A DNA stretch of 64,000 bases, from contig JAJEKV010000045.1 in the NCBI GenBank assembly GCA_021234155.1, positions 2,871,434 through 2,935,433 of the forward strand, read 5' to 3'. Both the position numbers and the translations under genes were made by a program. This document shows positions 58,367-64,000 of this stretch, in pieces; position 1 is the first letter of the stretch; every line of letters starts with the position of its first letter. The notes below the pieces were generated by a model, which ran no database searches, was not told the DNA's origin, and was given only the letters and a program-made list of their open reading frames with translations. The stretch comes from Isoetes taiwanensis. Its lineage: Eukaryota; Streptophyta; Lycopodiopsida; Isoetales; Isoetaceae.

Positions 58367-58529
58367 CCCTGGAGCACCCTAAGGCGGCACTCACAGTTCC
58401 GGCCAACCGGGGACAAGATGCTCGCCCAATATTTTTCGAATCCCCCTTGCCACCGTCAGCAAAATAACATTCCGTCAGCAAAATAACATTCCACATACGA
58501 ATACCCCAATTAAACCATTGCAAATCTTA

Positions 58530-59824
58530 TGTTATAAAAATAACATTCCACATTTCGGCCACATTATCATGTCTTTTATGAATCATTTCACCATCTTCTC
58601 CCGAGCTTGTTACCAATCTTGGAATTCTTAGAACCTTCAAAAACTTGGGCATATTTCAAAGTTTAAGACAATCAATGTCTTGTCAAGGACCCAGATGAAC
58701 ACAACTTGGCTCTCTATCAATCCCCCCATAGCATCTGGAAGCTTGTTAACATGGTTAAAGCTGTTTTGTTTAGCAAACAAACTTCACACAAATTCCCATC
58801 AGCCTGTTAGCTAGGTAGTGTTTACTCCTGCACCAGCATTGTGAACTTTTAGGCAAAACTGGAGACATGCTATTCCATACTTGTTCCAAACAAGCTATAA
58901 CCCCATCCAAAATTATGTGCAGACTGTTCGAAGGAAAATCTCAGCAATCTCACAGGCCCCCACTCTAAGAACATCGATCTTAAGTTTGGAAGAAGCAAGA
59001 CAAGACAAATTCTTCAAAGAAGGTTGCACCTGCTGCATCTGCCATGGTTCCATAGCTTCGGTGGAAAGATAGAGCAAATTATCTGCGTAGCACACCTCTC
59101 GACCGGTTCACTGCTCCACTGGTGATCTCCATATTTGAAGCTAAATGGTCAACTCAGAATATTATTAGTTCCGCTGTCCATCGCACAGAAGAGGGTTTGC
59201 AATTAAAAACATCTAAAAGACATTCATCACATCTAATACTCTCTTCTTCTAATATGGTAGAAGAGAAAAGAAGAAGAGCAATCTTTACATTCCAATAGAT
59301 ACATCCGTCTGGATGTATTGGAGGTTAATGAAAAAAATCCTCAAGCAGATATTATATTTATATCATCTCCTTCACTTCCAATTCTAATGTGATAGAAGAT
59401 GTGCTTCCATTTGGAAATCATTTAAAGAAGCTCAATCCAGTTGGATCCTCTTAACGTGGCTGGTTTGTAGGTCAGCAATATATGCTGCATCAGGAGTAAG
59501 TCTATTCAATGACAATGACACTCTATGCAAAGGATATGTAGTTAGTTTGATTGATACCATTTTATATCAACATCTATAGCAATATGGCATTCTCCAATAT
59601 GAGAATCTAATGACCGTGCCATGACTTGATCATTGCATTAGGCTATCTATTTCAAACATCAAATCCAATTTGGAACATGATTGTGATTCATAGAATGGGC
59701 TGAAGTCATATTCTTCATATGCAATGGCAAAGTTTGATTGAAGTCAATAAAGCATCATCTGGAACAAGATTTACCATTTTACTTGTGAAGCAATACTTGG
59801 TGTACTCTTTCCCCCGAAAAGAAT
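58530..59824. other. Spacer downstream of the AAA-ATPase gene
   Basis: Holds the presumed 3' untranslated region of the AAA-ATPase gene next to 59825. A leucine-rich minus-strand reading (around 58700-59070) is too weak to call an LRR gene. A 19-bp tandem repeat 'gtcagcaaaataacattcc' lies just left, at 58456-58493. Confidence 0.4.
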
Positions 59825-61240
59825 TCACTTGCAATCGCCTTCATGTGCAGATTCATCTGAGAAGCTAACAGATAATTCAGTAAAGGACTCTTTTATTGAT
59901 TGGCCATTGCCCTCTTTGGATGCTTGTAAGGAAATGATCTGATCACTACTTGATCTGATATCATTCAATATTTCAATTACTTTCATCAATGCCACATCAG
60001 GATCCCGGTGGTATCTAAACAGAACCTCGGTAAGTTGCGCACCAGTAATCTTCACATCACCAATCAATTCATTGATCTTCTCAAATAGGCGATGATCATC
60101 TAGTTTCAGATAGTTAGAGGCAAGAGTCTTGAACATGGGAAAGGAACAATATGACATATGAATATGCATGTCCATTCTGCCAGGTCTAGTTAATGCCGGA
60201 TCAAGTCTATCAATATAATTTGTTGTGAAAATAAAAATTCTCTCAACACCAGAAGAAGACCAAAGACCATCAAGAAAATTGAGCATACCAGACAAAGTAA
60301 TATTAGTCTCCTTGTCTTCCTTCCTGTCTATCTCTGAGTTACTATTATTATTTTCATTTCTGTTCTGGAGAGATAGAGAACAATCTATATCTTCCACTAC
60401 TATGATGGATCTGCTTCCCACGTCAACTAACAAACTTCTGAGCTCTGTATTGTCCTGAACCTTAGTAAGCTCTAGATCATATACATCATAACCAGTATGA
60501 TTAGCCAAGGCACCGATCAGAGAGGATTTTCCAGTTCCTGGAGGCCCGTATAGCAAATATCCTCTCTTCCATGCCCTTCCAACTCTCTGACAAAATTCTT
60601 TGTCATTCATAAAAGCCTGCAGATCAGAAAGAAGAGCATCTTTTACCTCAAAATCCATAGCTATGGTATCCATGGTAGATGGAGGAAAAAAATCTCGACA
60701 TTGCCAGTAACCATCCCTGTTAGTGTAGATGCTGAGCTCTTGTCGAGCTTGCAGAAGTTTGCCCTGCGCCAAAACATTGTTGATATACATAGGCAAAACT
60801 CTGTTTTTGTCACGGCGAAGAACCCTAATTCTATAGCTACGGTTTACTTTATTATGAGTCTCGTTATTAGATTCAGAGACAAAGTAAGACCAATGAATCT
60901 CGGCCCCATTGTAATAGTCATAGAGATGGCCACTGGGGCTCAAACTGTAAGAAACATCAGTATTATCTCCGGTGCATGATGCACCCAATGTAACAGCTTC
61001 AGCCTTTTTGGTGAGTTGGGCAACATAAAGCTGAGCACACTCGAACAGATTGTTTATGTCTCCAAACCCACTATCAACTCTGTCATCGATTTCAATATAG
61101 TGGTACAGAGTGAACTTCTCGTAGTAGCGATCTAAGTGAGAATAAAGAAACTGATACCACTGTTGTGGTATAAAACCTCCTATCAAATTCCGAACTGAAG
61201 CAAGAATAGCTATCAAAGCCCAGATGTAAGATGAATCCAT
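59825..61240 (-). CDS. BCS1-like AAA-ATPase (AAA-ATP1/HSR4 type), intact
   Basis: A single open frame of 471 residues with no intron, the normal size and layout for plant AAA-type ATPases related to mitochondrial BCS1 (family AAA_assoc + AAA). Residues 4-24 form an N-terminal hydrophobic membrane anchor; about 25-130 match the AAA-associated domain (HYIEIDDRVDSG, LYVAQLTKKAE); 184-200 carry the DFFPPSTMDTIAMD linker. Walker A is GPPGTGKS at 232-239, Walker B IIVVEDID at 279-286, sensor FTTN at 338-341, and arginine-finger region RPGR at 352-355. All key residues are kept. Members act as membrane-anchored protein remodelers, often in ER or mitochondria, and several respond to stress or salicylate; that role here is inferred. 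The start is chosen because the anchor follows at once. It is the only clearly intact gene in the window. Confidence 0.95.
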   Translation of the reverse strand: MDSSYIWALIAILASVRNLIGGFIPQQWYQFLYSHLDRYYEKFTLYHYIEIDDRVDSGFGDINNLFECAQLYVAQLTKKAEAVTLGASCTGDNTDVSYSLSPSGHLYDYYNGAEIHWSYFVSESNNETHNKVNRSYRIRVLRRDKNRVLPMYINNVLAQGKLLQARQELSIYTNRDGYWQCRDFFPPSTMDTIAMDFEVKDALLSDLQAFMNDKEFCQRVGRAWKRGYLLYGPPGTGKSSLIGALANHTGYDVYDLELTKVQDNTELRSLLVDVGSRSIIVVEDIDCSLSLQNRNENNNSNSEIDRKEDKETNITLSGMLNFLDGLWSSSGVERIFIFTTNYIDRLDPALTRPGRMDMHIHMSYCSFPMFKTLASNYLKLDDHRLFEKINELIGDVKITGAQLTEVLFRYHRDPDVALMKVIEILNDIRSSSDQIISLQASKEGNGQSIKESFTELSVSFSDESAHEGDCK

Positions 61241-61324
61241 TGTGGCTCTTTTTTACTGTGGCTTTGGGCGATTGGGTTTGGGTGGGAAACATATGCACTT
61301 AAAAAGGGCAGGGAATGGGCACGC

Positions 61325-61375
61325 GTTTTCTTCAGACAGAAGCGTCTTCTAATTCGAAGAAGCTTCTACAAGTAA
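61325..61375 (-). promoter_or_regulatory. Weak heat-shock-element-like cluster upstream of the AAA-ATPase
   Basis: About 85-135 bp upstream of the ATG the strand shows GAAGCGTCTTC, TTCGAAG and AGAAGCTTCT. Only AGAAG-CTTCT is a perfectly phased pair of nGAAn units; the others are off by one or more bases. It could be a weak stress element or chance. Confidence 0.3.
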
Positions 61376-61536
61376 GAAAAGAACTTACAATAATATGATA
61401 CAAGGAATTGGGAACAGGCGGTCGGAAGCGGAAGCGGCTGATGACCTCGGTTGGCAGGGACCACTCTTGGTCCTGCCGTTACTGCCCATACTCACTGTAG
61501 TGTTCAGAATCAAAGCCTAGGGTCTGCGGCAGTGTT

Positions 61537-61715
61537 AAAATTTGACGGCTTTCATGCCCTTTTTTGCTATTTTGCCCGTCAAAACGGGCAGAATTTTTTT
61601 TTGCCCTGCATATGACGGGGCATCAAATAGTTAAATGCCCGTCATCGGAAAGATAAGAAAAATATCTGCACGTCATTTGAAAGGCTAAAAATGTAGATTT
61701 GCCTGTCATTTTTTC
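61537..61715. repeat. Cluster of TGCCCGTCA / TGACGGGCA motifs in both orientations
   Basis: Within 180 bp there are about six variants: TTTGACGGCTTTCATGCCC, TTGCCCGTCAAAACGGGCAG, TGACGGGGCATC, ATGCCCGTCATC, GCACGTCAT and TGCCTGTCAT, several forming inverted pairs. It may be a degraded foldback element or a protein-binding cluster. Confidence 0.6.
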
Positions 61716-61891
61716 TTATAGGAATCATCCATATAATATATTTTCCCTATATCTCTAATATATAATTGTAATAGACCGATAACAGGGCAGCTTAAATAGT
61801 ATTGTTTACAAAAATTCTATGCTTACAATTGAACATGTGTAAGCCTCAAAATTTTTAGGAAGCAACTAGTGGGCTAGTGAAGCTTCTATTG

Positions 61892-61992
61892 GTTCTGGAA
61901 CCTTCTAGAAGTCATGCTTCTCTAGAAGCTTCTCAAGGTATCTAGAAGCTTCTCTTGCAAGTTCCGGAAGGCTCTTTCGTTTCGTATAAAAA
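61892..61992 (+). promoter_or_regulatory. Heat-shock promoter: phased HSE units and TATA box
   Basis: From 61892 to 61911 four perfect, contiguous nTTCn/nGAAn units occur (GTTCT-GGAAC-CTTCT-AGAAG). Further perfect pairs follow: AGAAG-CTTCT at 61924-61933 and 61944-61953, and GTTCC-GGAAG at 61961-61970, plus a single CTTCT at 61917. A TATA box, TATAAAAA, lies at 61985-61992, 15 bp past the last unit. This is the textbook layout of a strong heat-shock-factor-driven promoter, with transcription expected to start near 62015-62020. The first ATG downstream is at 62068. Confidence 0.88.
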
Positions 61993-62067
61993 GGAGCAGG
62001 GCGAGCTTGCAATTACCGGTGCATTCTAGTTTAAGAAATAGACAGAACACATTTTTGGGTTGAAGAT

Positions 62068-62259
62068 ATGGAGAAGCGCATGCATCGGGACTTCAGTGTT
62101 GGTTGTAGTAATCTAGGTGCTGGCTTCACACGATGGGAGGGAAAGGAGCGCGTTCTTGTGCTCAGTTGCATTTTTGTGCTCCGCTGCACAAAATTCTTTC
62201 TCCTAAGCGATGGCACTTTTGATTTGCTCAACCAGAAATCTGTCACCACCAAATCCTGA
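62068..62259 (+). CDS. Small ORF behind the heat-shock promoter, 63 codons
   Basis: The first ATG after the HSE/TATA promoter opens a 63-residue frame, MEKRMHRDFSVGCSNLGAGF..., with a hydrophobic centre (RVLVLSCIFVLRCTKFFLL). It matches no heat-shock protein I recognise. Its last codons overlap the start of the RBM39-type copy at 62249. It may be the truncated first exon of a former heat-shock gene, or simply the leader of a transcript that runs into the retrocopy. No evidence of protein function. Confidence 0.3.
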   Translation: MEKRMHRDFSVGCSNLGAGFTRWEGKERVLVLSCIFVLRCTKFFLLSDGTFDLLNQKSVTTKS

Positions 62260-63153
62260 AAGGGACCAAAGGACTGTTTTTGCCTACCAAATTTGCCTGG
62301 TATGATGTTTATAATTTTTTCTCACAGGCAGGTAAAGTTCGTGACGTTCGGTTGATTGTGACAGAAACACAGGGAGGTCAAAAGGTGTGGGATATATTGA
62401 ATTTTATGATGCAAAGGTCGGGTTCAACAGCAATTGGTCTCTCGGGGCAACCCTTGCGCTGGCGTGACCAATTATGGTGAAGGCATCCGAGGCGAAAAAG
62501 AATCTTGTGCAATCAAGTACTTTCGATCCAGGCCTTCTCACAAGAATTTGCATTTGAATGTTCTTCAAGAACAACTTGGCAAGTCTTTGAAGCTTTTGGA
62601 CTATTGGAGCAAGTTCGGGTGTACCTGAACCCAGGAACCGGGCCATTGTAAGGGGATTTGGTTTTGTAATTTTCGAAAACTTAGAGCATGCACCGGCGGC
62701 TCGGGGAAGCACTTAATGATAGAGTACAATGCGGGATATGGGACTAAATTCAGGGGAAGCCTTGATGTTGACGAGAGAATTGGTCTACCTTTTAAGTGCT
62801 AGTTCAAGGGCTCTGGCGATGCAAAAGCTAGACCATGATATATATGCCGGGGATGCAACAAATGCCTTAGCGACTTCTACCTTGGGGGTTTACATCACAG
62901 CTTCTCCAATTGGACAGGTGGAGTCCCTAAAACTACGTCGATCTATTGGCACACCAAGTGAGTATTTAATCTTGAAAAACATGTTTGATCCAACTTGCAG
63001 AGAATAAACCAGATTTTGACCTCGAGATTAAAGAAGTATTGGAAGAATGTTCAAAATTTTGCTGCTATAAGTACCCAGAGATCCCTTCATGGCCGATGGT
63101 TTGCAGGAAAGGTGGTCACAGCAACCTTTATGACACAAACTTCATATGAATAG
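62249..63153 (+). pseudogene. RBM39/CC1-like splicing factor, broken intronless copy
   Basis: Pieces in three frames match the splicing coactivator that links U2AF to pre-mRNA. They are: NPERDQRTVFAYQICL; VYNFFSQAGKVRDVRLIV (RRM1) with later SGQPL; NLHLNVLQEQLGKSL-like and PGTGHCKGFGFVIFENLEHA (RRM2, shifted); SASSRALAMQKLD; PSEYLILKNMFDP; PDFDLEIKEVLEECSKF; and HGRWFAGKVVTATFMTQTSY before TAG at 63153 (UHM/RRM3). The N-terminal RS domain is missing. Inside the UHM about 25 residues are deleted before the HGRWFAG motif. There are at least four frameshifts or stops. No introns separate domains that lie in different exons in typical plant genes, so a retrocopy is likely, though no poly(A) tail or target duplication was seen. 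Confidence 0.88.
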
Positions 63154-64000
63154 AGGTTCGTTTATTTTTGAAAAACAAATATCGTTTACAAAACTTGAAA
63201 AAACAAATCTTGTTTAGTTTATTTTTTGAAATTTCGATGATTTGCAAAGGCATGCGAAGAGCATGCTTAATTCGAGATGAGACTGGATTACGCTAGGGGC
63301 TTTCCTGAAACCCAAAATGATCATTCTATTTGGTCTTGGGTTTGCAGCTCAGGCTCACTTATGTTGTCATTTTCCATGATATAGCTCTTGGGTTTGCAGC
63401 TTCATATATTCTGAGTATGGCTCCGTAATTGTACTTATTCCATAGCCTCAGGCTATGTTGTCATTTTCCATGATATAGCCTGGATCAAATCTGTCTCTAT
63501 AGTAAAACTTGGGCAGTTTCAATATTTTTAAAACCTGGCCCGATTGATTTATTCGCTGATGCAGTAAGTTACTTCATAAAGTTCAAGTTTCTTACTTGGT
63601 CCAATTCATTATTAACAGCGCCCTCTTTTTCTTTATTTGACATATTAATGATTTATCTTTCTGCCAACAACATCATTCGGCTTTTTTATGCCAGGCAATT
63701 GTGAATCATCTGTTTTCATTGCGATTATTTATGAATAATGACTTTCAAGTTGCAAGATGGCTCCTATGTAGAAGCTTTCGTATCAATTCAAGATGGCTTC
63801 TATGTAGAAGCTTTCGTATTGATCCAACCTCTACTTGGGCAAATCAACATTTCATAAGGATTTTTTCTAGTGGACGCTTTATCTGTTGAATGAAGAATTA
63901 TTAAATTAAAGCAATACTTAGGGATATTCTTGAGAACTTGGTAAAGGTCAAAGCAAAAGTGGATATCCGATGCGCTTCATGATCATTAATTAGCATGAAG
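63154..64000. other. No recognisable gene; two short direct repeats
   Basis: 'atgttgtcattttccatgat' occurs at 63361 and again at 63452. 'agatggcttctatgtagaag' (with one change) is in tandem from 63756 to 63822 with 'ctttcgtat' after each copy. Otherwise AT-rich and featureless up to the window end. Confidence 0.5.

Noticed and set aside
58600-59095. Minus-strand leucine-rich (NB-LRR-like) fragment
   Set aside because: Phrases such as KLPDAMGGL look LRR-like, but no regular repeat spacing or NB-ARC motif is present.

Overview
This window is nuclear DNA from a land plant, and the gene fragments hint at a fern or similar non-seed plant (an inference, not proven). The plant signs are remnants of a nuclear-encoded Rubisco small subunit gene, PLS-type pentatricopeptide-repeat (PPR) genes, a type IIB Ca2+-ATPase and a plant Pur-alpha, together with a DUF4283-type L1 LINE. 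The DNA is mostly AT-rich. It is dominated by decayed mobile DNA and broken copies of host genes. Only one gene looks clearly intact: an intronless BCS1-like AAA-ATPase on the minus strand at 59825-61240.

Layout. 0-6 kb: an 86-bp palindrome with promoter-like repeats, a 131-bp tandem duplication, a Ca2+-ATPase exon fragment and a degenerate GAATCT array that ends in a palindrome. 6.1-7.66 kb: a GC-rich, 5'-truncated LINE (LINE-A). 7.7-11.1 kb: decayed, largely unrecognised DNA. 11.1-11.65 kb: two copies of a dispersed 'GATCTCGGCCGTCCATC' repeat arranged back to back. 11.7-24.9 kb: plus-strand fragments of STT3, rbcS, an unrecognised coiled-coil gene (duplicated) and a PPR gene, with another copy of the dispersed repeat at 16.1 kb. 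24.9-36 kb: a further copy of that repeat, CATGCATG-rich duplicated units, a second GAATCT array with a large palindrome, and long AT-rich stretches in which no gene is seen. 36.1-41.6 kb: minus-strand fragments of PPR, Pur-alpha and a plant membrane protein, ending in an inverted copy of the dispersed repeat.

42.2-55.4 kb is a LINE cluster. LINE-B is a sister of LINE-A. LINE-C has a coiled-coil ORF1, endonuclease, reverse transcriptase and an (ATT)n tail. LINE-D is a minus-strand L1 with a DUF4283 ORF1 and a long GAA expansion inside ORF2. LINE-C and LINE-D meet tail to tail at one ATT microsatellite. tRNA-derived SINE-like pieces lie at 44.4-44.7 and 57.2 kb.

57.6-64 kb is more gene-like: a possible ZZ-zinc-finger gene, the AAA-ATPase gene, a cluster of perfect heat-shock elements with a TATA box, and a broken intronless copy of an RBM39-type splicing factor just downstream of it.

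The most interesting pattern is that fragments of unrelated host genes, several keeping intron/exon borders, point away from copies of one promoter-like, palindrome-linked repeat. This suits a gene-fragment-capturing DNA transposon family (Pack-type), but the element's ends and transposase are not identified here.
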